Shown here: positions 11,770 through 21,328 of the stretch, piece by piece
How the letters are laid out: every line of letters starts with the position of its first letter
How positions within the stretch are numbered: the first letter of the stretch is position 1
NCBI GenBank assembly: GCA_037179515.1
Contig: JAXCGZ010019173.1
Span: 1-32,500, forward strand
Source: Halocaridina rubra
Lineage: Eukaryota; Arthropoda; Malacostraca; Decapoda; Atyidae
DNA length: 32,500 nucleotides
Direction: 5' to 3'
Notes under the pieces: model-generated
The model's database searches: none
The model's input: only the letters and a program-made list of their open reading frames with translations
What the model was told of the DNA's origin: nothing
Translations under genes and position numbers: made by a program

Positions 11770-12445
11770 TAACGACACTAATAATAATAATAATACGTAC
11801 GAAAGAGAGTGTGATAAAAAAAGTTCCTTGCGTTGCGGTCAGTTCAGTGTCTCACAAAAACAACAGTAATAATAATAATAGTAATAATAATAATAGTAAC
11901 AACAATTATTTTATTAATACATATAAGAGAGAGAGAGAACATTCAGGCGATTTCTTACCTACCAACCGTCGTTTCAAAATAAATGGCCTACAGTGTAGCA
12001 AACATAGTCTATAAAGTATTTATTGGATGATGATGATGATAATAATAATAATATTACAGAAATACTTACATGAGATATGTGTGTGTATGTGTCTAACACA
12101 GTGTACAACACAATGCAATGCTGTGCTGTATTTATTATGCTATTATATTCATTATAGTATTATTGCTATAACAGTGATAATATAATTATAATAATAATAA
12201 TAATAATAGTAATAATAATAATAATAATACGTATGATATAAGAGAGAGAGAGAGAGAGAAAACTCAGGCAACTATTTACCAACTAACTGTTGTTTCAGCA
12301 TGAATGGTCTAAGTTCAGCAATCACAGTCTATTAAGTATATGCTGTAAAAATAATTATATACAGTGCTTAATAATAAAAATAATAATAATAATACACAAA
12401 TACACACCTAATAAATGTGTCTAATACAGTGTACAGCACGCACGC
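11770..12445. repeat. SSR-rich imperfect tandem duplication (~310 bp unit)
   Basis: Two diverged copies share the order (AAT)n, then (GA)n, then CTCAGGC..TTTACC(A/T)AC, then GTTTCA...AATGG(C/T)CTA, then AGTCTAT.AAGTAT, then another AAT tract, then (G)TGTCTAA.ACAGTGTACA. The copies lie at about 11920-12110 and 12230-12445. There is no protein-coding signal. The second copy ends in a (CA)n tract where LINE A begins. Confidence 0.65.
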
Positions 12446-12462
12446 CCACACACACACACAAG

Positions 12463-13250
12463 AAGATAACAACAAACAGCTGAATGAAAACCTAAATGAA
12501 TTAAATGTTAGTTCACTGCTCTCTTCTGAGAGAGACGAGATTTCAGCTTGGAATGTCCAGATTAAGGAAAATGTCGAACAGTTTAGAATAGAGCTTCAGG
12601 AGCTGAATACGGAACATGATGCCATGAAAACTTCCTTTGCTGATGCTCTAAAGGGGAATGTGGCAGTAAAAGAGGCTGTGAATGTGCTGACACTGGAAAA
12701 CATACAAACAGTTGACTATAAAGATACAGTAATCAAAAAAATGAAAGACGTTGTGATGATAAGGGCAAATCCACTGATTAAACAGGCACTTGATAAAGAG
12801 AAGACAGTGGTAATCTCAGGCATAAGCAAATCCCAGCAGCCAACATGGCAGGGGAGACTTGAAGAAAATAAAGCTAGGGTTGTAGACCAGATAAGAAAAC
12901 TTGGAGTAGTTTGTGGTCCTGAGGATATTGTAAACATTCACCAACTAGGTAAATATTCTTGGAGGGAAAGCAGAGACCAACAAAAGTAACCTTTGAGAGA
13001 GGGGACACATGTAGAGAAATATTGATGAGGAAAAAATCTAAAAGACCTTCAAGAATTCTAAGAAGTGTTCATTAGACGATACAGAACACAGGAAGAGATG
13101 GAAAGTATCAAAAAATTGTTGCAAAAGGCTAGAAGGTTAAATGAGGAAAGAAATGAAGAAAAGAGGAAAAATGTTAATTTTAGAGTTCTTCCAGACAAAG
13201 GAGAAATAAAGATGATAATGACAGAAGATCAGGGGATGGGGCATCATTAA
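12463..13250 (+). pseudogene. LINE A ORF1 protein remnant
   Basis: Reading starts just inside the LINE (KQLNENLNELNVSSLLSS...) with a coiled-coil-like Glu/Leu-rich segment. It continues through EKTVVISGISKSQQPTW, a pattern found in ORF1 proteins of CR1-like elements, to VVCGPEDIVNIHQLGKYS. The frame then breaks at about 12950. The continuation (RPTKVTFERGDTCREILMRK) is in a second frame, and (VFIRRYRTQEEMESIKKLLQ, ARRLNEERNEEKRKNVNFRV) in a third. At least two frameshifts make it non-functional. The predicted role in life was binding LINE RNA in an RNP. The ATG at 12417 lies in upstream repeat sequence and is unlikely to be the native start. Confidence 0.8.
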
Positions 13251-16160
13251 GCTTCTTATACACAAATGCTGATGGATTAGCTGGTAAGGCAGTAGAAATA
13301 AAAGATAGGATTCATAACAGTAAGGCAGATATAGTAGCAGTTACAGAGACTAAGTTAAGTGAGGACATAAACGGTGACACAGTTTTTCCTAAGGGCTTTA
13401 GAATAGAGGACTAATGGAGGGATAGCACTGCTCATAAGTGAAAGGATTCAGGTTAAAGAAATAAACTTTGCTATAGAAAGTGAGTTCAAGGAATTTTTTG
13501 TTGCTCGCATAAATACTGGGTCAGAGAGCATTATAATAACTGTTGTATATAACCCACCAAGGAATCAACATAGGCTAGAAGTTTATGAGGAAAGTCATAA
13601 ACTCAGTTGTTAACATGGCACGGGAGGGAAAATGTAGGATTTTGATTATGGGAGATTTTAATCATAAAGAGATAGATTGGATAAATCTTGACCCACACAG
13701 TGGTGAGGACTCATTCGGGGCAAGATTCCTCCATTGCGTACGAGGGAATTTCCTACACCAACATGTACTGGAACCAACAAAACAAACAAACAAACAAACT
13801 TTATTTCCATTTCAATACAATGGGTATTCGTCAGCCAGGGCAAGCCCCAACCCCCCACTGTGGTGTCCAACCACAGCAGTTCCTGCCAGTAAACAGCTTA
13901 AACTCTCGGTCTTGGACGGGAACCGATCTTTCGACCTCGTGAATGCGAAGCCAGCGCGTTACCACTGTACTAGCCAGCAGGCTAGTACAGGGGTGGGGAT
14001 GAGCCATCACTACTTGATCTAGTATTCACAGATAACATGTTGGATATTGAAAAAATTGAGTGTAAACCACCAGTTGGAAAGAGTGACCACTGTGTGTTGT
14101 TGATGGAGTATATCATTGAAGATGTTCTGCCTGAGAGTAGAGGCACTGAGGACATGAGGGGGAACTATCCGAACGAAGATTACATCAAAATGAATAAGCT
14201 TTTTACAGTTATTGACTGGAGGATCTTATTTTACAACAATTCTGTACAAGAAATGTATGACATCTTTTGTTAGAAACATGGGAAGATAGTAGATTGCTGC
14301 ATACCTTTCACCAAAGTAGGTGTAATTCATGCGAGAAAGAAATGATTCGATGATGAGTGTAAAAGAGCTAAGGATTGGAGAGACGAATGCTAGAAAAGGT
14401 ATAGGAGGAGAAAAACATAAATGCCTGGCAAACTTACAAAACAGAAAGAAATATTTACCTAAGTAAAAGAAGAGACTATGAAAGGGACATCACCAGGAAG
14501 GCTAAAACAATTCCCAAGCTTTTCCACAGCTTCATCAAAGGAAAACTGAAGGTAAAAGAACAGGTTTTAAGGCTTAAGAGAGCGGATGGAAGCATCATCG
14601 AGACGGATGAAGAGATCTGCAAAGAATTGAACAAGGAGTTTCAGTCAGTATTTACAGTAGAAAATACCGCTCCCCCTCAGACTGCAGAGATAGAAGCTCA
14701 TGGGCCGTTATTAGAGAACATCATCCTTTCAGCCACAGAGGTATGCAAGGGCTGATGGAGTTAGATGTCCATAAAGCTACAGGTCCTGATGATATATCCC
14801 CTCATGTACTTAAAAAATGTGCAAACTCAATATCAGTGGCACTAAGAATCATATTTAAAAAGTAACAGAAGTCAGGGGAGATTCCAAGATGCTGGAAAGA
14901 AGCGACTGTGATACCTATCTTCAAAATGGGAAGGAGGGATACGGCTCTAAATTATAGACCAGTATCCTTGACCAGCATAGTTTGCAAAGTTATGGAGAAA
15001 CTACTAAGGAAACATATCTCTCTCCACTTGGAATCCTTCAACTTTTTGTCAGTGACACAACAAGGCTTCAGAGAAGGTAGATCAACAGTAACAAACTTAT
15101 TAGAATTTTATGATGAGGTAAACCGAATCTTACAGGAAAGAGAGGGTTGGGCAGATTGCATATTCCTAGACTTCCAGAAAGCGTTTGACACTGTCCTACA
15201 CGGGAGACATTAAGAAGCTGCAAGCAATGGCTAAAATAGGTGGAAATGTCTTGGAATAGATAAAAACTTACTAAGAAGGAAGGAAACAGAAGGTTAGAAC
15301 GAGACACTCATTGTCTGAATGGAAAAGAGTCAATTGTGGAGTTCCACAGGGTTCAGTTTTTGGGCCATTTTTGTTCCTTGAATATGTAAATGACCTACCA
15401 GAGTCTGTAAATTCATTCATGAATATGTTTGCTGATGATGCAAAGATTGTGAAGAAAGTAAGAAACGAGAACAATGGTAGAGAACTTCAGGAGGATCTAA
15501 ATAGTCTGCATGAGTGGTCAGAAAAGTGGCTCATGAAATTCAATACTTCAAAATGTAACGTAATGAGAATGGGTACAAGTGCAAGAAGGCCCAAGCTTGA
15601 CTACTCGGTGGCATGAGTACAACTTCAAGAGACAGAGAATGAGAGAGATCTAGTAGTAAACATACTGGCAGATGTCTCCAGAAATGCACATACATGGCCT
15701 AGTAATGGCATCATATACTTTCTTAGCAAATAAAAGGGTAGCCTTCAGGCACATGAACAAGGAAATGTTCAGAAAAAATAGTAATGTAACCTATGTGGGG
15801 CCGAAACTTGAATATGCAGCCCCCTTTTGGAATCCGCACTTGAAAAAGCACGTAGCTAAGCTTGAAAAATTTCTAAGACATGCCACGAAACTGGTGCCAG
15901 AAATACGCAATCTCAGTTATGATGAGGCTGAGGGCATTAGACTTACCATCACTCAAAGCTAGAAGATTGAGGGGGAATATGGTAACAGTCTTTAAATTCC
16001 TTCATGGTTATGACAAGAGTGGATAGGGATCGATATATTGATATGGCTGGCACTAGAACTAGAGGTCTTAGTTTCAAGCTTTGTAAAAAACTTCTTTGCA
16101 GGATGTAATGAAGTACTTTTTTAGTGTAAGGGTAATTGAAAATTAGAATTCGCTAAGCAA
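13250..16160 (+). pseudogene. LINE A ORF2 (endonuclease-reverse transcriptase), broken
   Basis: The endonuclease begins ASLSFLYTNADGLAGKAVEI with DIVAVTETKLSED (catalytic Glu region), GGIALLISERIQV, IITVVYNPPR, ILIMGDFNHKEIDW and GKSDHCVLLMEY. The reverse transcriptase has ALNYRPVSLTSIVCKVMEK, QQGFREGRSTVTNLLEF, CIFLDFQKAFDTV (catalytic Asp), GVPQGSVFGPFLF and MFADDAKIVKKV (catalytic Asp pair). The FADD motif is intact, but stops and frameshifts occur at about 13410, 14275, 14370, 14750, 14865, 15215 and 15615, and a SINE splits the endonuclease. Its ancestral job was target-primed reverse transcription. Dead copy. Confidence 0.88.
13778..13988 (-). mobile_element. tRNA-derived SINE inserted in LINE A endonuclease
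   Basis: On the minus strand the element starts with a tRNA-like head containing TAGTACAGTGGT (RNA polymerase III box A, near 13961-13973) and a degenerate box B region (GGTTCCCGTCC, near 13910-13925). A ~120 bp body follows, then AAATGGAAATAAAG and a (TTTG)n tail. It splits LINE A between codons of GDFNHKEIDW...HVLEPT and the downstream GGDEPS, and removing it restores the reading. The first bases form a perfect 9-bp inverted repeat, GTACTAGCC and GGCTAGTAC (13967-13988). The 3' hairpin CCATT...AATGG (13807-13823) matches the tail of LINE C. Confidence 0.85.
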
Positions 16161-16252
16161 GGAGGTATTTAGTAGTTAATGCTAACTCAATCCATAGTTT
16201 TTAGTATAAGTATGATAAGTATCACTAAGTACAAAATGGAATCGATCAGGAG

Positions 16253-16285
16253 ATGGGAAGATACGAGCTTTGGGCTCTTTCCTGT
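16253..16285 (+). promoter_or_regulatory. LINE A 3' UTR hairpin
   Basis: ATGGGAA-gatac-GAGC-tttgg-GCTC-t-TTCCTGT can fold into a hairpin. The corresponding LINE B sequence at 21296-21328 pairs better (ACGGGAA with TTCCCGT). CR1-group reverse transcriptases are known to recognise 3' hairpins in their own RNA, so this is a candidate recognition site. Confidence 0.5.
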
Positions 16286-16327
16286 AAACACAATTAATTA
16301 ATCTCTCACACACACACTCACACACAG

Positions 16328-16671
16328 ACACATGTGCTTAAAAAATGCACAAACTCAATATCAATGGCACTAAGTATCATATTTAAAAAGTCACTGGAGT
16401 CAGGGGAGATTCCAAGATGCTGGAAACAAGCAAATGTGATACCTATCTTCAAAAAGGGAAGGAGGGATACGGCTCTGAACTATAGACCAATTTCCTTGAC
16501 CAGCATAGTTTGCAAAGTTATGGAGAAACTACTAAGGATACATATCTCTCTTTACTTGGAATCCTTCAACTTTTTGTCAGTGAGGCAACATGGCTTCAGA
16601 GAAGGTAGATCAACAGTAACAAACTTATTAGAATTTTATGATGAGGTAAGCCGAATCTTACAGGAAAGAGA
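16328..16671 (+). mobile_element. LINE B left part: 5'-truncated CR1-group element
   Basis: Nearly identical to LINE A from its position 14800 onward (CTTAAAAAATG...). It encodes SGEIPRCWKQANVIPIFKKG, ALNYRPISLTSIVCKVMEK, QHGFREGRSTVTNLLEF and DEVSRILQER, the N-terminal half of the reverse transcriptase. It starts inside a CACACACAGACACATG stretch directly after the LINE A tail and is cut at 16671 by LINE C. It resumes at 20197. Confidence 0.88.
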
Positions 16672-17000
16672 CATACCAAAATAAACAGCAAAGAGCTAAT
16701 GAAACAATCCCCTATACGCGAGACTACAGAAAGAGACACGATACAAACTTCTCTTATCGCCGTCCACGCACAAGAGACTTCTCCTGGAGTGATGGCTCTT
16801 ACAACCCTAGACACTCACCTAGGCATTCAAACTTTGGGAAGGCCCGATCATACCACGGCACGTACTCAAACCAGCGTTACACATCCAACGGCAGGTACAG
16901 ACACCAGGATCCATGGGCTAACCCCAGAACACACTACAATGATGAATTCCCAGCAGAATCACACAGTCGAAACTACAACTATGACTATGGATACCACCCA

Positions 17001-19901
17001 ATGAAACATGGTAAGAATGTAACATTAGTACATGTGAACGCTCAGTCCCTGCTCGCTCATTTTGAGGAAATAATAATGCTAACAAAAGACTACAACATAG
17101 ACATCCTCTGTGTAAGTGAAACTTGGCTTCCTCCTACAACTGAAAATAAATATGTGAATATCCCAGAGTTTAAAATATTTTGCAATGACCATGGCCGAGG
17201 GGGTGGGGTTTGTATTTATGTTAGAAATTATCTTAGTGCATCAGAAATAACCACAGGTTTAGAAAAAACTGAGGAGCTCGAAGATTTATGGATCACTGTG
17301 CAGTATCAGAAACTTCCATCTTTCATTGTAGGGTGTGTTTACCATCACCCTAAAGCACCTACCAGTTCATTCAATCATCTACTAGAAACATTCAGAAATA
17401 TCTGTGTGCGTCATAAACCCATATACATACTTGGTGATTTTAATGATGACTTGCTCTCAGCAGATAACAAAATGAAAAGGGTGTATATATACATACTTGG
17501 TGATTTTAATGATGACTTGCTCTCAGCAGATAACAAATTGAAAAGGGTGATCAACACTGTGAAGTTAACACAAATAGTGACAAAACCGACCCGCATAACC
17601 CCCAATTCTAGGACTCTTATAGATCTGATAATAACAAATAAAGTGGAAAGTATACTCTATTGGGACGTAGTTCCCTGCCCAATTGCAGACCACGAGCTGA
17701 ACATTGCTATGCTAAACATAAACAAGCCCAAAAGGAAGCCTCTCCTCAAGACATTCCGGTGTCTAAAAAATTACTCCCCTGATATCTTTTGTGAAACATT
17801 AATCAACAACACAAATGCACTTAATAGAATTAAATACACAGATAACGTCGATTTGCAGGTTGAGATTCTAACAAAAGTCTTCCTTGAATGCTTAGATAGT
17901 TGTGCACCCATTGTAACAAGAAAAATAACCCGCCCCTCAGCCCCCTGGCTAACTAATGACATCAAAGAGGCAATGCAAATCAGAAATCAAATACAAAAAG
18001 AGCTAAAAATGAATAGATATGATATGACTCTCCGAGAACGTTATAAAACAGAAAAGAAACGTGTCAGATCTCTCATCAGTGTAAGTAAAAAAGACTTTTA
18101 CAAAAAACAATTTAATGACTCTAGACATGATACAGCAGCAACATGGAAAGTGATAAGAAGCATGATACCAAATGAAAAGAGTACCTCAGAAAGTTATGAA
18201 AATATTACGGAGTTGAAAGACAAAGCAGAAAACTTTAATAACTATTTTGCTAACGTTGGCAAAATTACATATGAAAAAACTCAAGAAAACATCAACTCAG
18301 TGAATATGAGTAATTGCTTAAATGACAATTCTTCCAATGAAAACACAAGAGAGTACTTCAAGATAATTCCTATCGATTGTGCTACCCTAATTCTTACCAT
18401 AAAGAGCCTAAGAAACTCTGGCTCTTATGGTTCAGATGGTATACCATTTCAGTTCATCAAAGATGCTCTACCCATGATTGCATCCTATATTCTAACTATT
18501 ATGAACACTTCCATTGTTACTAAAAAGTTTCCTGACTCTTGGAAAATAGCACATGTAATACCTCTGCATAAAAAGGGGGACAGAGAAGATGTGACAAACT
18601 ATCGCCCCGTTTCCCTGCTACCCATTTTCTCTAAAATATTAGAAAAAATTGTTGCATGCCAACTTATGTCATATTTAGAATCAAATAGAATAATAAGTAT
18701 TAACCAGCATGGTTTCAGACCGAAACTTTCGACGGAAACTGCACTGCTTAAAGTTACGAATAGTATATATAATAATATAGATATGAAAAAAATATCTCTT
18801 CTCGTATTATTAGACTTATCAAAAGCCTTCGACAGTGTAAACCATGAAATTCTTTTAAGTAAATGTATTAACTTAAATATTGATCCAAGCTGGTTTAGCG
18901 AGTATCTATCTAATCGTAAACAGTCCATACGTCTTAACAACATTATCTCTGTGCCAAAAAATGTATCATATGGTGTTCCACAGGGATCAGTACTTGGTCC
19001 TATCCTCTTCTCCATTTACGTAAATGATCTATCTTCTTTCATTTCTGACTGTCTAATCGTACAATATGCAGATGACACTCAACTACTCCTTAGTGGTGAT
19101 ATTAATAATCTCCCAGAGCTAACTTTAAGAGCAGAAAACACTCTGTCAAAAATTAAAACCTATTTCCAAGAAATTGGGCTGTTAATTAATGAAAGTAAAA
19201 CACAGTGCATATTTATTGGTTCAAGGTTCCACATTGCACAAATTCCAGAAAACACAACAATTAATTTTTGCGACAATATTATCACACCTAGCAAAACAGT
19301 CAAAAACCTAGGAATTCACTTTGATAACCACATGTTGTTTGATTCCCACATAGATAAAGTATGCAAAAAGGTTACAGGAACATTAATGTACTTATCACGT
19401 ATAAAAGACAATTTTGAGACTACCACTCGAATAACTGTTGTTGAATCTCTAGCCCTAAGTCACATTAATTACTGCACAACTGTTTGGGGAGCTACCACTA
19501 AGACTCAGATAAACAGAATACAGAAGCTTATTAATTTTGCAGCTCGAGTTGCCCTGGGAGGAATAAGAAAATATGACCACATCACACCAGCTCTCAATAA
19601 ACTTGGGTGGCTGCGGGCAGAAAATAAGGTCGCTTATGCTATTTATGTTTTTGTATTCAAAATTTTGGACCATCATTATCCTAGCTGGCTATTTGATTTA
19701 AAAACAGTCAGGGAGATAAGGGGAACCAACACAAGACAGAGCAGTGAGCTCTTTATTCACAGAACAAACACAGAAGCAGGTTCAAAGATGATCACTATCA
19801 AAGGGCCAACACTCTGGAATAATATTCCAGAGCATCTTAAAAATGCATCCTCCTTCACAGCTTTCAAAGGCAAACTATATAGTTTTCTTTTGGACAAATA
19901 G
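17001..19901 (+). CDS. LINE C endonuclease-reverse transcriptase polyprotein
   Basis: 966 codons from the ATG at 17001, but the frame stays open upstream to 16650, adding about 110 residues rich in Arg, Tyr, Ser and His (NFSYRRPRTRDFSWSDGSY...NYNYDYGYHP) that resemble the end of an RNA-binding ORF1. APE endonuclease: LVHVNAQSLLAHFEEI, ILCVSETWLPP (Glu), GGGVCIYVRN, YILGDFNDDLLS (Asp/Asn), ADHELNIAML (His). Reverse transcriptase: IAHVIPLHKKGDREDVTNY, QHGFRPKLSTETALL, LLVLLDLSKAFDSVNHE (Asp), YGVPQGSVLGPILF, IVQYADDTQLLL (Asp-Asp). All RT catalytic residues are present. A 66 bp in-frame tandem duplication repeats the GDFNDD motif and probably disrupts the endonuclease. Role: target-primed reverse transcription in the nucleus. 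No frameshift, so this is the youngest LINE here. Confidence 0.92.
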   Translation: MKHGKNVTLVHVNAQSLLAHFEEIIMLTKDYNIDILCVSETWLPPTTENKYVNIPEFKIFCNDHGRGGGVCIYVRNYLSASEITTGLEKTEELEDLWITVQYQKLPSFIVGCVYHHPKAPTSSFNHLLETFRNICVRHKPIYILGDFNDDLLSADNKMKRVYIYILGDFNDDLLSADNKLKRVINTVKLTQIVTKPTRITPNSRTLIDLIITNKVESILYWDVVPCPIADHELNIAMLNINKPKRKPLLKTFRCLKNYSPDIFCETLINNTNALNRIKYTDNVDLQVEILTKVFLECLDSCAPIVTRKITRPSAPWLTNDIKEAMQIRNQIQKELKMNRYDMTLRERYKTEKKRVRSLISVSKKDFYKKQFNDSRHDTAATWKVIRSMIPNEKSTSESYENITELKDKAENFNNYFANVGKITYEKTQENINSVNMSNCLNDNSSNENTREYFKIIPIDCATLILTIKSLRNSGSYGSDGIPFQFIKDALPMIASYILTIMNTSIVTKKFPDSWKIAHVIPLHKKGDREDVTNYRPVSLLPIFSKILEKIVACQLMSYLESNRIISINQHGFRPKLSTETALLKVTNSIYNNIDMKKISLLVLLDLSKAFDSVNHEILLSKCINLNIDPSWFSEYLSNRKQSIRLNNIISVPKNVSYGVPQGSVLGPILFSIYVNDLSSFISDCLIVQYADDTQLLLSGDINNLPELTLRAENTLSKIKTYFQEIGLLINESKTQCIFIGSRFHIAQIPENTTINFCDNIITPSKTVKNLGIHFDNHMLFDSHIDKVCKKVTGTLMYLSRIKDNFETTTRITVVESLALSHINYCTTVWGATTKTQINRIQKLINFAARVALGGIRKYDHITPALNKLGWLRAENKVAYAIYVFVFKILDHHYPSWLFDLKTVREIRGTNTRQSSELFIHRTNTEAGSKMITIKGPTLWNNIPEHLKNASSFTAFKGKLYSFLLDK
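17421..17552 (+). repeat. 66 bp in-frame tandem duplication inside LINE C endonuclease
   Basis: Two copies of a 66-bp unit beginning ATATACATACTTGGTGATTT lie at 17421-17486 and 17487-17552, differing by only a few bases (AAAATG versus AAATTG near the end). They add 22 residues (YILGDFNDDLLSADNK repeated) without breaking the frame. Confidence 0.95.
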
Positions 19902-20196
19902 TTGCTGCTCATTAAGAACTAATTATTCTCATTGTAAGGAAACAAATATGGAAATGATGACGATAATAACGATCCTGTATCTAGTGGCATACTTACTACT
20001 TTATTATTAACATTATTGTGAACATTTTTATTACAGCATTATTATTTTCTATGAAAGCTACATTTAATTTAACTATATGTCTAACCCTCTTATTTGTTAG
20101 TTTAATTACATGTCTACTTATAAGTTACTATTAATGTTGACTAACCATTGTACAAAATGGAAATAAATGTTTTTGTTTTGTTTTGTTTTTTTTTTT
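19902..20196 (+). promoter_or_regulatory. LINE C 3' UTR with hairpin and repeat tail
   Basis: The 3' UTR ends with the hairpin CCATT-gtacaa-AATGG (20145-20160), AATAAA at 20162-20167 and a TTTTG repeat with poly-T. The hairpin and AAATGGAAATAAA are shared with the 3' end of the SINE in LINE A. By analogy with known LINE/SINE pairs this is the likely site recognised by the LINE C reverse transcriptase. Confidence 0.6.
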
Positions 20197-21222
20197 GGTT
20201 GGGCAGATTGCATATTCCTAGACTTCCAGAAAGCATTTGGCACTGTTCCACATGGGAGACTTATTAGGAAGCTGCAAGCAATGGCTAGAATAGGTGGAAA
20301 TGTTTTGGAATGGATAAAAACTTACTTAGAAGGAAGGGAACAGAGGGTTAGAGTAAGACACTCAGTGTCTGAATGGAGAAGAGTTAGTAGTGGAGTGCCA
20401 CAGGGTTCAGTTTTAGGGCCACTTTTGTTCCTTGTATATGTAAGTGACCTACCAGAGTCTGTAAATTCATTCATGAATATGTTTGCAAATTATGCAAAGA
20501 TTGTGAAGAAAGTAAAAAACTAGAACAATGGTAGAAAACTTCAGGAGGATCTAAATAATCTGCATGAGTGGTCAGAAAAGTGGCTATTGAAATTCAATAC
20601 TTCAAAATGTAAGGTAATGAGAATGGGTACAAGTGCAAGAGGGCCCAAGCTTGACTACTCAGTGGCTGGCGTACAACTTCAAGAGACAGAAAATGAGAGA
20701 GATCTAGGAGTAAACATACTGGCAGATTTGTCTCCAGAAATACATATAAATGGCATAGTAAGGGCAGCATATGCATTCTTATCAAATGTAAGGGTAGCCT
20801 TCAGGCACATGGACAAGGAAATGTTCAGAAATATTTATGTAACCTATATGAGGCCAAAATTCGAATATGCAGCCTCCTTTTGGAATCCACGCTTGAAAAG
20901 GCACATAGCTAAGCTTGAAAAAGTTCAAAGACATGCCACGAAACTGGTGCCAGAAATACGCAATCTCAGTTATGATGAGAGGCTGAGGGAATTAGACTTA
21001 CCATCACTCGAAGGTAGAAGATTGAGGGGGGATATGGTGACAGTCTTTAAATTCCTTCATGGTTATGATAGAGTGGATAGGGATCGATATTTTGATATGG
21101 CTGGCTCTAGAACTAGAGGTCATAGCTTGAAGCTTCGTAAGAAAACTTCTTTGCTGGATGTAAGGAAATACTTTTTCAGTGTAAGAGTAGTTGATAATTG
21201 GAATTGGCGAGGAGGTAGTTAA
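20197..21222 (+). pseudogene. LINE B reverse transcriptase, catalytically dead
   Basis: Encodes WADCIFLDFQKAFGTVPHG, SSGVPQGSVLGPLLF, SVNSFMNMFANYAKIVKK, a stop at 20521, then the C-terminal domain MKFNTSKCKVMRMGTSARGP, VAFRHMDKEMFRNIYVTYMR, SYDERLRELDLPSLEGRRL, RGDMVTVFKFLHGY and VVDNWNWRGGS. Compared with LINE A, both catalytic positions have changed: DFQKAFD is DFQKAFG and FADD is FANY. With the stop and the nested LINE this copy cannot move itself. The C-terminal domain is a useful reference for the decayed fragment at 1180-1668. Confidence 0.88.
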
Positions 21223-21295
21223 TGCTATCTCAATCCATAGTTTTAAGGACAGGTATGATAAGTATCACTAAGTATAAAATGGAACCGATCAGGAG

Positions 21296-21328
21296 ACGGG
21301 AAGATACGAGCTTTGGGCTCTTTCCCGT
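21296..21328 (+). promoter_or_regulatory. LINE B 3' UTR hairpin
   Basis: ACGGGAA-gatac-GAGC-tttgg-GCTC-t-TTCCCGT: a 7-bp outer stem and a 4-bp inner stem. The same sequence in LINE A has weaker outer pairing. It lies about 35 bases from the element end, where CR1-type 3' recognition hairpins occur. Confidence 0.55.

Larger units (their letters stand above)
12463..16310 (+). mobile_element. LINE A: CR1-group non-LTR retrotransposon, inactivated
   Basis: A nearly full-length element: ORF1-type coiled-coil/nucleic-acid-binding remnant (12463-13250), APE-type endonuclease (13250-14275), reverse transcriptase (about 14880-15600), C-terminal domain (to about 16150) and a 3' UTR with a hairpin near 16253-16285. 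Its 5' side sits directly after a (CA)n tract and its 3' end runs into TCTCACACACACAC. Frameshifts and stops break both ORFs, and a SINE interrupts the endonuclease. Similarity to LINE B shows that both belong to one family. Confidence 0.88.
16672..20196 (+). mobile_element. LINE C: CR1/L2-group LINE with open ORF, nested in LINE B
   Basis: It interrupts LINE B between GGAAAGAGA and GGTTGGGCAG. LINE A shows these adjoining, so removing LINE C restores LINE B with about one base lost and no evident target duplication. Content: a short Arg/Tyr-rich coding tail, an endonuclease-RT ORF to 19901, a 3' UTR of about 295 bp, and a tail of TTTTG-type repeats ending in poly-T (20168-20196). It belongs to a different family from A and B. 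It is probably 5' truncated, since no separate ORF1 start is seen. Confidence 0.85.

Noticed and set aside
12417..12462. ATG at 12417 as start of the LINE A ORF1
   Set aside because: The first codons translate upstream SSR/(CA)n sequence that also occurs in the preceding repeat unit; the LINE begins after it.
16699..17004. Thr-rich 101-codon frame upstream of LINE C ORF
   Set aside because: It is an out-of-frame shadow; the frame continuous with the endonuclease encodes the Arg/Tyr-rich tail instead.
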